Program-made: the position numbers and the translations under genes
Shown: one piece after another, positions 51,992-62,215 of the stretch
How positions within the stretch are numbered: the stretch's first letter is position 1
Layout: every line of letters begins with the position of its first letter
From: Paenibacillus odorifer
GTDB taxonomy: Bacteria; Bacillota; Bacilli; Paenibacillales; Paenibacillaceae
NCBI RefSeq assembly: GCF_000758725.1
Contig: NZ_CP009428.1
Location: 4,278,001-4,342,000, forward strand
Direction of reading: 5' to 3'
DNA: 64,000 nt
Notes under the pieces: generated by a model
The model's database searches: none
Told to the model about the DNA's origin: nothing
The model's input: only the letters and a program-made list of their open reading frames with translations

Positions 51992-53455
51992 GTGCGGACA
52001 AATGATTTTCAAGGTTTTGACTTTGTTTTTACCCAAGCCGTGATGGGTATGGCCCTTATTTCGCTTGATGGAACGTTCCTAAAACTGAATTCAGCATTAT
52101 GCGACCTCTTGGGGTATGATGAAAACGAGTTAACGACACCCTCTCCAACCGTCCGTACCCTTCTAGATCAGATTCATAAATTCATTTCATTAGGAAGCTC
52201 TCTTCCATCTACGAGTACTGATCCGCAGAGACTCGAATTAGATTATTTCCATCCAACCGGACACCGGTTATCTTTAAACGTCTCCATATCTATCCTTCCG
52301 GATGACAATGGTGAACCCATATTTTATCTTACTCAATTCGAGAATAAGACCCTGATCAGGGAGATGGAGACTCAGCTTCAGGTTGTGAAGACCCATCTAC
52401 TTGAAAAAGAGAGCTCTTTTCTACAGCTGCTGGAGGAACTGCCTCAGCCCGTGCTTATCACTAGGGGAGGGATTGTTCTATATGCAAATTCGGCAGGTTT
52501 ACAATTAATCCATGCAGAAAGCCTAGATCAAGTGCTTGGTCTATCGACTATGGATATTGTAGACTACTCTAATTATGAAATTCTCTCAGAACGAAGAAAG
52601 AAATTCAACACTGATAGAACAACAGGTTCTGTCTGCTACCTGATTAATTGTTTAAATAACCAGCAGAAATATGTGGATGGAATTACATTGCCAATCATTT
52701 ATGAGGGAAACGAAGCGTACATTGGCATATTCAAAGATATATCCGAGCAAGTATTGGAAGATGAACGACTGATACAGTCCGAGAAATTATCTACAGCAGG
52801 ACAGTTAGCCGCTGGAATCGCTCATGAAATACGGAATCCTCTTACAGCCATTAATGGCTTTATGAAGCTACTGCGCTCTTCCGAGCGGATGAATGATAAA
52901 TATATTTCCATTATTGAGTCAGAATTGAAACGCATCGAGTTCATCGTCAACGAACTGCTTGTCTTATCTAAACCCCAAACCACTCATATTAGTAAACCAG
53001 TGGATTTATTGTCTTTGCTGGAACAAGTCACCACACTAATGAATGGACAAGCTGCCCTAAAAAATCTCAAGATCCTCCCTGTCTGTACTGATCAATCCAT
53101 TTGGATTAATGGTGAGGCTTATCAGATGAAGCAGGTATTTATTAACTTACTTAAAAATGCGATGGAAGCAATGAATCATGGGGGAAACATCTATATTCAT
53201 GTGCAAACCTATGACAGAGAAGCCCGAATCAGTGTGCAGGATGAAGGCTGTGGGATGACAGAGGAACAGATCAATGCCCTCGGCAAACCATTTTATACGA
53301 CCAAAGAAACAGGAACAGGCTTAGGTTATATGATCACACAAAATATTATACATAATCATGGCGGAGCGATCTCTATAGAAAGTATTCTGGAGCAAGGAAC
53401 AACTTTTACTGTGAGTATTCCAACGATCATTACACCTGAGGAACCTATCATGTAG
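51992..53455 (+). CDS. PAS-domain sporulation-type sensor histidine kinase (KinA/KinE-like)
   Basis: 487 aa, GTG start with GAGAGG upstream. Two PAS domains (about 5-115 and 135-250), then HisKA 'QLAAGIAHEIRNPLTAINGFMKLL' (His about 278) and HATPase with 'INLLKNAMEAM', 'DEGCGMTEEQ' and 'GTGLGYMITQNI'. No membrane segment, thus cytosolic like KinA/KinE kinases that feed the Spo0 phosphorelay. No response regulator neighbours it, typical for such orphan kinases. Confidence 0.9.
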   Translation: MRTNDFQGFDFVFTQAVMGMALISLDGTFLKLNSALCDLLGYDENELTTPSPTVRTLLDQIHKFISLGSSLPSTSTDPQRLELDYFHPTGHRLSLNVSISILPDDNGEPIFYLTQFENKTLIREMETQLQVVKTHLLEKESSFLQLLEELPQPVLITRGGIVLYANSAGLQLIHAESLDQVLGLSTMDIVDYSNYEILSERRKKFNTDRTTGSVCYLINCLNNQQKYVDGITLPIIYEGNEAYIGIFKDISEQVLEDERLIQSEKLSTAGQLAAGIAHEIRNPLTAINGFMKLLRSSERMNDKYISIIESELKRIEFIVNELLVLSKPQTTHISKPVDLLSLLEQVTTLMNGQAALKNLKILPVCTDQSIWINGEAYQMKQVFINLLKNAMEAMNHGGNIYIHVQTYDREARISVQDEGCGMTEEQINALGKPFYTTKETGTGLGYMITQNIIHNHGGAISIESILEQGTTFTVSIPTIITPEEPIM

Positions 53456-53541
53456 AAGATGAGGTATCGCAACATCATGCAAGAATGCCCCTAATTTTCA
53501 CATTATAATGGTTATACATAATTGGAAAAGAAGGTGCAGCA

Positions 53542-54393
53542 ATGACTCGTGAAGTTCGAACAGTAGTTTTCGATCATGACTTAAAATTTGAGGCCTATCG
53601 ATTCGAAGGTATTATGCAGAAGTTTCCCAACCATTTTCATGACTATTATGTCATAGGTTTTATTGAACAAGGAAAGAGACATCTGCTATGTAACCAAGAA
53701 GAGCATATTCTTAACAGCGGAGATGTGGTCATCTTTAATCCGGCGGATCCCCATGCCTGTGAACAGATAGACGGGAGAACGCTTGACTATCGCTGCATCA
53801 ATATTCAGCCGGAAGTCATGCGTGAGTATGTGCTAGAAATTACCGGCATAGGCTACTTACCGCGGTTCACACACAACGTTCTCTACCAAAGTGAACTGTC
53901 GAACCCTTTACACGACCTGCACCAAATGATATTAGAGGATCAATCCGATTTTCAAAAAGAAGAATTGTTTCTATTTCTCCTGGAGCAGCTTCTGAGAGAA
54001 TACACGGAGACAGAAACCCCCTATCCAGCTCAAGAGCCTACTTCTGAAATTAAAATCATTTGCGATTACATAGAGTTACATTATGCGCAGAACATTACGC
54101 TGAACCAGCTAAGTGAATTGAGCGGCTTAAGTAAATATCACTTGCTGCGTTTATTTACCAGACAGAAAGGAATATCACCTTACCGTTACTTGGAAACTAT
54201 TCGCATCAACCACGCCAAAAAGCTTTTAGAACAAGGAATATTGCCAATAGAAGTGGCCTCTTTAACCGGATTCAGTGATCAGAGCCATTTCACAAATTTT
54301 TTCAAAAGACTCATAGGCTTAACCCCTAAGCAATATATGCGTATATTTGTTCAGCAAACGGGAGTAAAGTCATCAATGGAACTTACGAAATGA
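53542..54393 (+). CDS. AraC-family regulator with cupin sensor
   Basis: 283 aa. Cupin at about 25-95 ('KFPNHFHDYYVIGFIEQGKRHLLC', 'GDVVIFNPADPHACE'); double HTH at about 180-275 ('LNQLSELSGLSKYHLLRLFTRQKGISPYRYL', 'EVASLTGFSDQSHFTNFFKRLIGLTPKQYM'). Its stop overlaps the start of the transporter gene by 4 bases (ATGA), so the two are coupled and it likely controls that exporter. Confidence 0.92.
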   Translation: MTREVRTVVFDHDLKFEAYRFEGIMQKFPNHFHDYYVIGFIEQGKRHLLCNQEEHILNSGDVVIFNPADPHACEQIDGRTLDYRCINIQPEVMREYVLEITGIGYLPRFTHNVLYQSELSNPLHDLHQMILEDQSDFQKEELFLFLLEQLLREYTETETPYPAQEPTSEIKIICDYIELHYAQNITLNQLSELSGLSKYHLLRLFTRQKGISPYRYLETIRINHAKKLLEQGILPIEVASLTGFSDQSHFTNFFKRLIGLTPKQYMRIFVQQTGVKSSMELTK

Positions 54394-55277
54394 TAAATCA
54401 ACGCAAGATTAACACAGGACATCTGCTGGCATTACTTACGATTTTAATCTGGGGAACCACCTTTATCTCCACTAAAATACTGTTAAAAGACTTTACGCCT
54501 GTGGAAATTCTGTTCTTCCGTTTTCTTATTGGGTACTTTGTACTGTTACTGATCTATTCACGTCCAATCCGAACTACATCTTTTAAAGAGGAATTACTCT
54601 TTATCTCAGCAGGTCTTTGTGGGGTCACGTTATATTTTCTTATAGAAAATATTGCCCTAATCTATACCCTTGCATCCAATGTAGGTGTGATTGTCTCCAT
54701 CGCTCCATTTTTCACGGCGGTGATCGCTCATTTCTTTTTAGAACAAGAGAAATTTCATAGGCAGTTTATTATAGGATTTTTGATAGCCTTGGCAGGAATT
54801 ATATTAATTGGGCTGAACGGGAGTTTTCTTCTGCAGCTGAACCCCATCGGTGACTTGCTGGCATTGCTGGCACCTGTGGTTTGGGCAATTTATTCAGTGT
54901 TGATGAGAAAAATAAGCGTATTAAAGGTTCATACTATAGGGGCTACCCGCAGAGTATTTTTCTATGGTCTGCTGTTTATGCTGCCTACTCTGTTTCTGTT
55001 TGATTTTCAGCTAGGTCCGAGTAGATTTAAAGAAATTTCAAATGTAGCTCACCTGCTTTTCTTAGGTCTGGGTGCCTCGGCACTGTGTTTTTTGACTTGG
55101 AATAAAGCTGTAGGGATTCTAGGGGCTGTAAAAACAAGTGTATATATCTATATTGTTCCTGTAATTACAGTGGCAGCTTCCGCCCTTGTTCTGAATGAAA
55201 AGATCACCTGGGCAATCCTAACGGGAACTTTTTTAACGCTCACCGGTTCTTATATTTCCGAACGCAAACCTAAATAA
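54390..55277 (+). CDS. EamA/DMT-family transporter
   Basis: 295 aa with ten membrane segments in two EamA repeats: 'LTILIWGTTFISTKILL' opens the first and 'ALLAPVVWAIYSVLMRK' the second. Exporter of metabolites or drugs; substrate unknown. The ATG overlaps the stop of the AraC regulator. Confidence 0.9.
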   Translation: MINQRKINTGHLLALLTILIWGTTFISTKILLKDFTPVEILFFRFLIGYFVLLLIYSRPIRTTSFKEELLFISAGLCGVTLYFLIENIALIYTLASNVGVIVSIAPFFTAVIAHFFLEQEKFHRQFIIGFLIALAGIILIGLNGSFLLQLNPIGDLLALLAPVVWAIYSVLMRKISVLKVHTIGATRRVFFYGLLFMLPTLFLFDFQLGPSRFKEISNVAHLLFLGLGASALCFLTWNKAVGILGAVKTSVYIYIVPVITVAASALVLNEKITWAILTGTFLTLTGSYISERKPK

Positions 55278-55302
55278 ACAAAATATCTTTAACATTTAAT
55301 AA

Positions 55303-55342
55303 AAAGAAGCCCCAGCAGCGTGATGCATACTGGAGCTTCTTT
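55303..55342. terminator. Bidirectional terminator between EamA gene and condensin operon
   Basis: AAAGAAGCcCCAG / CTGGaGCTTCTTT stem, with T-rich flanks on both sides. Ends both convergent units. Confidence 0.8.
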
Positions 55343-55358
55343 AAGTTTCATTCCATAC

Positions 55359-58300
55359 TCAGAACAACGAGACAGGAATAAGCTTTCTTCCTCCCTTGAT
55401 CAGGGTTGATTCCAGCATGTCCCCTTTGACGCCTCCAAAATAAAGCTGCCAATACACGCCAAAACGCACGCTGACATCATTCTTGACAAGCTCCGGCGGC
55501 GTAACAATCAGCCATTGGAATTTGAGTGCCTTGGAAATTTCGAAGACGGGGTCAAGCACGTTATTGGAGACCATTTCTCCGAAAGGATTGTCATATAAAA
55601 AGACCGTCCAGCCTTTATTCTCACGATTCACCCGTTTATGCGTCATGATCATCATTGCGACCAGCAGCTGTACAGATTGACGTTGCCCCCCACTGCCGAC
55701 AGCTTCATCCAGTGCGCCGCGATTAATAATCTCCCAGTCCGAATAATGATAATCTTCCGGTGCGGCGTAGAGGAAATAATTCTCCGTTACCGGTTTATAC
55801 ACCTGAAGAACTGGAAAGCGGTTCTGCAGCGCCGCATAGACAATTCGTCCGTCATTAATAACCTCTTTGATTACCAGTGCCGGCACTTGTTCTATCTTTG
55901 GATACTTTTTGAGCAATTCATTGATACATTGATTGAAGTAGTCACTCACCATCGGCTCTACCTCATCGCTTGTTCTTGGCACATTGATATTCTTGTAATT
56001 CAGACGTACCAGCGGGAAGGCATAATTATTCTCGTTATGAATAATCATCCGGCGTTCCATTCGCTTCATAATATCAATGATTTGTACCACACGTAGAGAA
56101 GCCCGGCCTACCCACATCTTGCGGGAGAGATCCATGCCTTCCTTATCGCTTTGAATGCTCTCGATCTGATCACGCGAACTGCGTAGCATGGAATCTAGGA
56201 CTTGCAGTGCAATAGCGAAATTATCCCAATGGACCGTATTCAATCGATCTAGAATCTTGGTCTCCAGTTCGGAGTTCCGTTCATTTTTCGCAAGTTTTTC
56301 GGTTAATGAATTTTTCTCTTCCTTCACCTTTTTGGAGATTTCATCCTGTCTAATCCGGCTATCCTTGATGCGGAGAAGCCAGTCGGCTACTAGAGGCTCG
56401 CAGCTTTCTCTAACCCTCAGCGTTATTTCTTCTGGTACACTCCGTAGGTTGACGCGATCCTCAATATGCGCATTCATTATTTTGATTTGATTGGATAAAG
56501 TCTGGATGAGGACATCCATTCGATCCAAGGATCTTTTACACTGGTTAAGCATAAGCTCATTCGCTTGGCAGCGCTCCTGAATTTCTGTCTCCTTATCCTC
56601 TAGCGCCTCATTCCAAAGCTCCACGGCACGTTCATGTTTCTCCTTGATACCCTTCTCTACTTTGCGCAACTCTTTCTGCAAGTTCTCCAATTCAGTCTGG
56701 CAGCGGATGTAACCGTCGTGAACAATCTGATAGTCTTCCTCTAACGAAGTAGTATCCGTCTTTTGGCGATTTCTTGCAGCCATAATAGACTCGGACGTTT
56801 CCGTAGGTTCAGTCGCCTTCCGCCAATTCACATCTACTTGATTCAGGCTGGATTCAAGCTCAGCCAGATTCTCGCTTGCTGCCTTAATCTGTGCAGCTCT
56901 TGTCCGAACTTCCAGCTCATTTTCGGTAAGTGATTGCTGCAGGCTTTCAACGGTACTGAGCTGCTGCAAGAGAAGATTCTGCTCTACAGGATCTACAGGT
57001 ATGACTTCTCCTTCATCAGAAAGCTGGCGATCTGTTGGGAAAACAATCTCAGGAAACCATCGTTGCAGTCTAGGGAACATCGCATATTCGGTTTCTCTCG
57101 TCCATTTATTGCGTTGTCCGCTCAAGCTTTCCATTTGCACCTTTAGGTGTTCAAGCTGCTGATCTTTACCTGCTAACTCTTTACTCACCAGATTCTTTCG
57201 TTCGATTATTTTTTGTTTTTCCTTATAATCTTGTTCCTGTTTCTTCGTCCGTTCAATCCAAGCTTGCAGAACCCCCGCTCTCTGCTCATGCTCCACACTT
57301 AGAGCTTTGTTCTCCGCGAGCTCCCGTCCGATCCGGGTAAGCGTCCCTTCGTTCTCATTCATCTCATTGCTCAGATTGATAATGCTCTGCTGAAGTTCAG
57401 CCTGCAGTTTAATAAGGGCCTCATGCTTGGTTGTAAGCGTCATGGTATTCTCGTTTTGGAATAAACGTTCATATTCCTGACGCACCGATTTTAACTTAGA
57501 TAAATAAGCTTCAGAGTCCTGAAGGATCTGCTCCTGTTCTTTGAGCTTCCCCTGAATACTACTCTTCCAATCCTGGAAACGATCCGGCTGCAAGACCATT
57601 TGCGGCCCTTGATTCGCAAAAAGCATGAAGGATGCTTGATGCGAAGCTGCCATCTCTTCACGGATAAAGATCGGCACCGCTGATTTCAGCAAGGTGTCCT
57701 TCATCAGTTCCGGCTGAATTTTATCAGCTTCGCGCCGGGTCAAAATCAAACTATATGGAAGTAACGGATATTGCTCCAGTTCTTCCTCACGTTCAAGATA
57801 CGGACGGTCATTTAAGTAGGAACTACCTAGCGTTGATTGAATCTTTAACGAATCGAGTGTATCTTTGACCGTCAGAATATCTGAATTGGGTAGCCAGTAG
57901 GATTGGTTCTGTAGTTCCACATCCATGAGCTGATTATAGTAATCCCTTCTGGAACGTTTAGTCTGTTGCTCTACTTCATCTATTTTTCGGATAAAACGTG
58001 CCGGGATAACATCTTGTTCTTCAAAAAGGCCAGTAGCTCCTAAACGATTATGCTCTTCATACATTTCCAGCAGTACAACGAGCTGTGACCATAATTGGGA
58101 TTCTTTCTGAGTCTGTGACTCAAGCAGAACCCCAAGCTCGTCCGCTTCACGCTCATAAGAACGCCGTTTCTCACTCAGCTCAGCATGACTCTTATGCAGT
58201 GCCAGCTTCCGAATCTCTTCCTGCTTGTGCTGTTCTTCCAAGTCTCCAATGTCTTGAAGAATCGTTTTGGCCGCTGAGACCGTACGCTGCAGCGCAGCTG

Positions 58301-59840
58301 CCGGAGAATGGGCGGCATCCTGCCCATATTGGGCTGCGAATGCTCCGAGTTCTTCCGTATATTGCCGAATAGATAAGGTCAATTCATTGATCTGATTATC
58401 CAGCCCCGCCAGCTCTACCAAGAAACTTTCCCTTTCCTTGCGCAATTCCCTTTCTTCCGCCGTCAGGTCTTGCTGCGCTGTCTCAAACTCTCTAATCGTT
58501 TGCTGCCAGAGATTAAACACCACATCCCACTGTTTCCGCAGCTGTTCCTTGGCTGCCTGAATGACCTCTTGCCGTTCTTTCATCTCCAGAGAACCTTCGA
58601 TAGCTTGAATTTCTTTTTGCCACTGCTCAATTTGCCGGGTATGGAGCAAACGTTTAGCCAGAAAATAAGCTACTTCAAGCTTCTTCTCTTGCGCTTTGGA
58701 ATCCTCCAACCGACCACGCGCACGGCTCTGATCATCACTGAGCTTCTTAAACTCTTCTTGCTTCAGTTCCGTTTCTTCCTTGCTGCGTAAGTATTTAAGA
58801 TTGTCTGTCTCAAAGCGCAGTTGCTTCGCATCCTGATAACGTCCAGCCAGTTCATCAGCAATCTTACTTCGCTCAACTTCTGCATTTCTCTGCTCTTCAT
58901 AGATAACCGTATAGATTTGGCGTCCACGTAGTTCAGTTTCTTGTACTACGTTTTCCGCCTCCACGCCAAGTTTCACCAGCTCATAAAGCGGTGCAGCCAT
59001 ACCAAGAAACTCTGAATAGACCTGCTCCCGCTGTTCAAGCATCGGCAAGCGCTGAGCCACTGTTGCTGTATCGATAAACATCCGCTGCAGCGTATTGTCG
59101 TCTTCCTTTAATCCTTCATTCAGACTAGATCCGATTTCAGGAATAATCAGCTTTTCGAACAAGTTATGATTGGTGAAGGCATCATTCTTTTTAAAATAAC
59201 CTTTGATACCGCCCTCTTCACCATTGATCCGCCGCATATTTCGCCACTCGGCGATATGGATATCCCGGATAGCCAGGAAGTCATAATATCTTTTCAAATC
59301 CGAGCTATGGCTGCCAAAAGGTACAATCTCCCCCCGCCGATCGCGTACAAATTGCTGGATCGTTTCAAAACTCGTAGGTTCAGCAGTCACTTCGTCAAAT
59401 AACGGCAACGTTGATAGCGTAAGTTCAGCCGCTTCACCGTAATCTGTAAGTGCGTACAGCAAGTAATCCACTTTGATATCCTGCTGATCAAGCGAATTAT
59501 GTGCCGTCATAGCGATTCCCGTAGTCATATACTCATTGCGCTCATTGTTGTCGAGATGCCATTCGATAGCTACGTGAAAAGTGTACGGTTTAAGTTGTTT
59601 TTTATGATTATGAAAAAAAGCCTCAACCTGGTTCTCACTGTCTTTGCCCCATGGTGTTTTGGGCATTAACAGCTGAAAAATGGATTGCAGCAGTACTCCC
59701 TTTCCACCGCCATTCATGAGCGTAATAAGCGTATTAGCGGGTCCCTCTTCGTTGCAGAGGTCCAGAATCATATCGTCGTATTTCTTGAGCATCTTCTCGT
59801 ATTTAAGTCCTGTAATTCGTATGCGTTCAATCCGCGGCAT
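55359..59840 (-). CDS. MukB/JetC-like SMC-type coiled-coil ATPase
   Basis: About 1493 aa from the ATG at 59840 (GTG at 59849 also possible). The N-terminal ATPase half carries an unusual Walker A 'LMNGGGKGVLLQ' (K50 in the longer numbering), where most SMC proteins have GKS/T. Long coiled coils cover about 280-610 and 760-1240, flanking a globular hinge-like part (about 640-740). The C-terminal ATPase half has the ABC signature 'GSGGQRQSVQLL' (about 1385-1396) and a Walker B of 'FLYDNPFGEM', where Asn (about 1421) stands at the usual catalytic Glu. This is the motor of a MukBEF/MksBEF/Wadjet-like complex. Overlaps the JetB-like gene by 14 bases. Third gene of the operon; no JetD follows. Confidence 0.85.
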   Translation of the reverse strand: MPRIERIRITGLKYEKMLKKYDDMILDLCNEEGPANTLITLMNGGGKGVLLQSIFQLLMPKTPWGKDSENQVEAFFHNHKKQLKPYTFHVAIEWHLDNNERNEYMTTGIAMTAHNSLDQQDIKVDYLLYALTDYGEAAELTLSTLPLFDEVTAEPTSFETIQQFVRDRRGEIVPFGSHSSDLKRYYDFLAIRDIHIAEWRNMRRINGEEGGIKGYFKKNDAFTNHNLFEKLIIPEIGSSLNEGLKEDDNTLQRMFIDTATVAQRLPMLEQREQVYSEFLGMAAPLYELVKLGVEAENVVQETELRGRQIYTVIYEEQRNAEVERSKIADELAGRYQDAKQLRFETDNLKYLRSKEETELKQEEFKKLSDDQSRARGRLEDSKAQEKKLEVAYFLAKRLLHTRQIEQWQKEIQAIEGSLEMKERQEVIQAAKEQLRKQWDVVFNLWQQTIREFETAQQDLTAEERELRKERESFLVELAGLDNQINELTLSIRQYTEELGAFAAQYGQDAAHSPAAALQRTVSAAKTILQDIGDLEEQHKQEEIRKLALHKSHAELSEKRRSYEREADELGVLLESQTQKESQLWSQLVVLLEMYEEHNRLGATGLFEEQDVIPARFIRKIDEVEQQTKRSRRDYYNQLMDVELQNQSYWLPNSDILTVKDTLDSLKIQSTLGSSYLNDRPYLEREEELEQYPLLPYSLILTRREADKIQPELMKDTLLKSAVPIFIREEMAASHQASFMLFANQGPQMVLQPDRFQDWKSSIQGKLKEQEQILQDSEAYLSKLKSVRQEYERLFQNENTMTLTTKHEALIKLQAELQQSIINLSNEMNENEGTLTRIGRELAENKALSVEHEQRAGVLQAWIERTKKQEQDYKEKQKIIERKNLVSKELAGKDQQLEHLKVQMESLSGQRNKWTRETEYAMFPRLQRWFPEIVFPTDRQLSDEGEVIPVDPVEQNLLLQQLSTVESLQQSLTENELEVRTRAAQIKAASENLAELESSLNQVDVNWRKATEPTETSESIMAARNRQKTDTTSLEEDYQIVHDGYIRCQTELENLQKELRKVEKGIKEKHERAVELWNEALEDKETEIQERCQANELMLNQCKRSLDRMDVLIQTLSNQIKIMNAHIEDRVNLRSVPEEITLRVRESCEPLVADWLLRIKDSRIRQDEISKKVKEEKNSLTEKLAKNERNSELETKILDRLNTVHWDNFAIALQVLDSMLRSSRDQIESIQSDKEGMDLSRKMWVGRASLRVVQIIDIMKRMERRMIIHNENNYAFPLVRLNYKNINVPRTSDEVEPMVSDYFNQCINELLKKYPKIEQVPALVIKEVINDGRIVYAALQNRFPVLQVYKPVTENYFLYAAPEDYHYSDWEIINRGALDEAVGSGGQRQSVQLLVAMMIMTHKRVNRENKGWTVFLYDNPFGEMVSNNVLDPVFEISKALKFQWLIVTPPELVKNDVSVRFGVYWQLYFGGVKGDMLESTLIKGGRKLIPVSLF

Positions 59841-60585
59841 AGGTAGCACCGTCTTTCTCAGCTAAAGTTCTTCCAATGAGGCTCTTTAATTCCTGGTATC
59901 GATCGACATCATGATATAAATAACGCATTCTCTCATACAGCTCTTCCCGAGGAAAGATACGCTTCTCTGTCTCAGAGATGAATACGAGCTTCTCCTCTTC
60001 CAGAAGTTTCATGCCTTCATGGATCAGTCCAATTCGTGAGCCTGCGCCTCTGGTCAGAAGATCGCTTTCTTCCTGACTCTTAGTCTGCATGTACAGACTG
60101 GTCCATACCTTAGACATCGCTTGGATATCAAGCTGCCACTGCTGGCTAAATCGCCCATCCTCATCCATCTGAATCCACGTCTGAAAGAGCGAGGACACCT
60201 GATCAGCAATTTGAATATAGGACATACTGTCCTGCCCCGACTTAAAATGAGTCTCATCCTGATCCATTTCGGCCAGAAAAACCAGAATAATAATATTGAT
60301 AATATGTAAGTGTGTTTTACGCTCAACACGTGAATATTTGTTCTTTAACTGGGTGAAATTGGTTGCAAACACTGACCCCAGCGGATTAACTAGCAGATGG
60401 AGACGGTGCCCGGAATTCATCACCCGACAGCCCCCTTCTTTGGCAACATACTGAAGTGCATCATAAGTTCCTGCATCCTGAAGGCATTCTGCCGCTGCAG
60501 GGTCATCAAGAGGAATTACTTTTTTACGGAGCAATTCAAAAAATAGCCGCGAAGCTTGCTGTACCTGTTCTAATGTATAACTCAT
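59827..60585 (-). CDS. MukE/JetB-like (DUF6063-type) winged-helix subunit
   Basis: 252 aa, soluble, mainly helical. Position and size correspond to the MukE/JetB (KITE) subunit: two winged-helix-like parts, the first with 'ASRLFFELLRKKVIPLDDPAA', the second ending with 'EEEKLVFISETEKRIFPREELYERMRYLYHD'. I recall this family as DUF6063, found in such operons, but this is unverified. Its end overlaps the SMC start, and its ATG lies 12 bases after the stop of the kleisin-like gene. Confidence 0.75.
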   Translation of the reverse strand: MSYTLEQVQQASRLFFELLRKKVIPLDDPAAAECLQDAGTYDALQYVAKEGGCRVMNSGHRLHLLVNPLGSVFATNFTQLKNKYSRVERKTHLHIINIIILVFLAEMDQDETHFKSGQDSMSYIQIADQVSSLFQTWIQMDEDGRFSQQWQLDIQAMSKVWTSLYMQTKSQEESDLLTRGAGSRIGLIHEGMKLLEEEKLVFISETEKRIFPREELYERMRYLYHDVDRYQELKSLIGRTLAEKDGATYAAD

Positions 60586-60597
60586 GTTAGTAACTTC

Positions 60598-62106
60598 TCA
60601 CCTCTCCACAATCGTAATCATATATGGACTCATATCCAGACCAGGACACCGTACCCTTGAGGCTGGTTCTGGAGCAATGCTCGTCCGCAGCGTTTTGCCG
60701 CGTAAACTCTCCAACAGAAGATCTTCTGCAAGCACATATTGGATTAGCTGTTGGCATTCATCAGAAACGCCGCTACCACCTTCTGGTGCCTGTTCCTGCA
60801 CTAAAAAATCTGTATGAAAAAACTGCACCCACAGATCAACAGCATCCGGTGTGTTTGCCCACCCTGTCAGTTCTTCGGCGGAAAAAGCGTCTGCAGTAAA
60901 GGTAAAGCTTCCCTGCTCAGCCAAGGCAGTAAAAACCGGCTTCCACAGATCCACTACTTTTGCCCATGGGATACCTTTAGGAATATATTGAACAGGCTCT
61001 GCGTCCACCTCATCTTCGAAATCATCCATCACTAAGTCAGGGATAAACCCTACCTCTTGTTCCTCCCAAGCCCAAGGAAGCGGATAAACGAAGTCCTGAT
61101 TCGGAGCGAATAATCCGCTGAGCAGCAGTTCAAGACTGTCACCGCTTGGCAGACCCTCTTCTTTCACCCATTCCTCCCATACGTGAGTACGGAAGTTAAA
61201 CCCGGCTGCTCCCCAGAATAATTCAGGAAAGTTCAATCTTAAATTGGTCTCCATCTCAAAAATATTCAACACTACCTCAGCCAGCTCATCGTGTACACGC
61301 CTAGAAAGCTCGACTCGTTCAGAGAGAATACGGATCTCATTGAAGTCGATTACGTCTTTCTCATCATTGGCCAGCCTGGCCAGAGAACGGTGAATACTAT
61401 CAAAATGTTTGCGTTCCTCCTCGAACTGATGATGAATCTCTTCGAGTCGCTGATGCCGAGCCACTCCGAATTCACTAAAAATATGCTTCGGATTGCGGCG
61501 TAACGCATTGCGGTATTCTTGCTGTTGCTGGGTCATCTTACGGACACGGGAGATCAGTTCATTAACATCCTGAAGAGCCCGAGTTACGCGCCCATGTTTA
61601 ATATGCATTTGAATCTCGAGCAGTTTGATGCTGATCTGAAATTCATCAATAATCTCATGGCTCATAAAAATAAGCTCCATTGCATATTCGGAGAGACGAT
61701 AGATGGTTCTTCCATTCTCTTCCCAACTGCTGCGGGTCGCATCCTCGTCCACCGTGAAATACTTATATTTCTGCACGGACATTTGCCGGGTCACATCATC
61801 ATAGAAAAGGGATTCGAAATCTCCACCATTCCCGCTCCACAATAAACCGTCCACGAGACGCTCTACGGATTCGGTAGTCCCAAGATTGGCGATATTAAAA
61901 CGTTCCAGTGCAGTCCAAGTAAGTTCTATAATATCCTCTTTGGATCTTCTCTCATTCGATTCTAACTCCAGATAATAGACTTGCAGCAGAACGCTTAAAG
62001 ATACCATTTCTTTGTAAGGTTGGATTTCGCCAAGGTTCATGCCAGCCCCCAAATTCCACAGGGGATTCAATCGTTTGTTTCGTTCGCCAAAATCCGACCA
62101 ATTCAT
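60598..62106 (-). CDS. MukF/JetA-like kleisin-type subunit
   Basis: 502 aa, soluble. N-terminal winged-helix-like region ('NLGEIQPYKEMVSLSVLLQVYYLEL'), a long helical middle (about 150-290, 'LLEIQMHIKHGRVTRALQDVNELISRVRKM', 'FEEERKHFDSIHRSLARLA') and a C-terminal folded part about 310-500. This matches MukF/JetA (type III Wadjet, DUF5716-like) in length and order. First long gene of the operon; its ATG overlaps the stop of a 29-codon frame by ATGA. It should bridge the two SMC heads. Confidence 0.78.
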   Translation of the reverse strand: MNWSDFGERNKRLNPLWNLGAGMNLGEIQPYKEMVSLSVLLQVYYLELESNERRSKEDIIELTWTALERFNIANLGTTESVERLVDGLLWSGNGGDFESLFYDDVTRQMSVQKYKYFTVDEDATRSSWEENGRTIYRLSEYAMELIFMSHEIIDEFQISIKLLEIQMHIKHGRVTRALQDVNELISRVRKMTQQQQEYRNALRRNPKHIFSEFGVARHQRLEEIHHQFEEERKHFDSIHRSLARLANDEKDVIDFNEIRILSERVELSRRVHDELAEVVLNIFEMETNLRLNFPELFWGAAGFNFRTHVWEEWVKEEGLPSGDSLELLLSGLFAPNQDFVYPLPWAWEEQEVGFIPDLVMDDFEDEVDAEPVQYIPKGIPWAKVVDLWKPVFTALAEQGSFTFTADAFSAEELTGWANTPDAVDLWVQFFHTDFLVQEQAPEGGSGVSDECQQLIQYVLAEDLLLESLRGKTLRTSIAPEPASRVRCPGLDMSPYMITIVER

Positions 62107-62192
62107 CTTTCTGCTAACCTCGCCATCACTTCATAATTTAAAATTTCCTGCGGAACTCTCCGGTCCTCTTCTCCCTGTACGGACAACGCCAT
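62103..62192 (-). CDS. 29-codon small ORF coupled to the JetA-like gene
   Basis: ATG at 62192, TGA at 62105-62103 overlapping the JetA-like ATG (ATGA). The product is charged, starts MALSVQGEED and ends EVMARLAER. The upstream ribosome site is weak (CGAGAAT). It could be a leader ORF, a small subunit, or the tail of a deleted upstream gene. I recognise no family. Confidence 0.35.
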   Translation of the reverse strand: MALSVQGEEDRRVPQEILNYEVMARLAER

Positions 62193-62215
62193 ACTTATTC
62201 TCGATCACCCTCACT

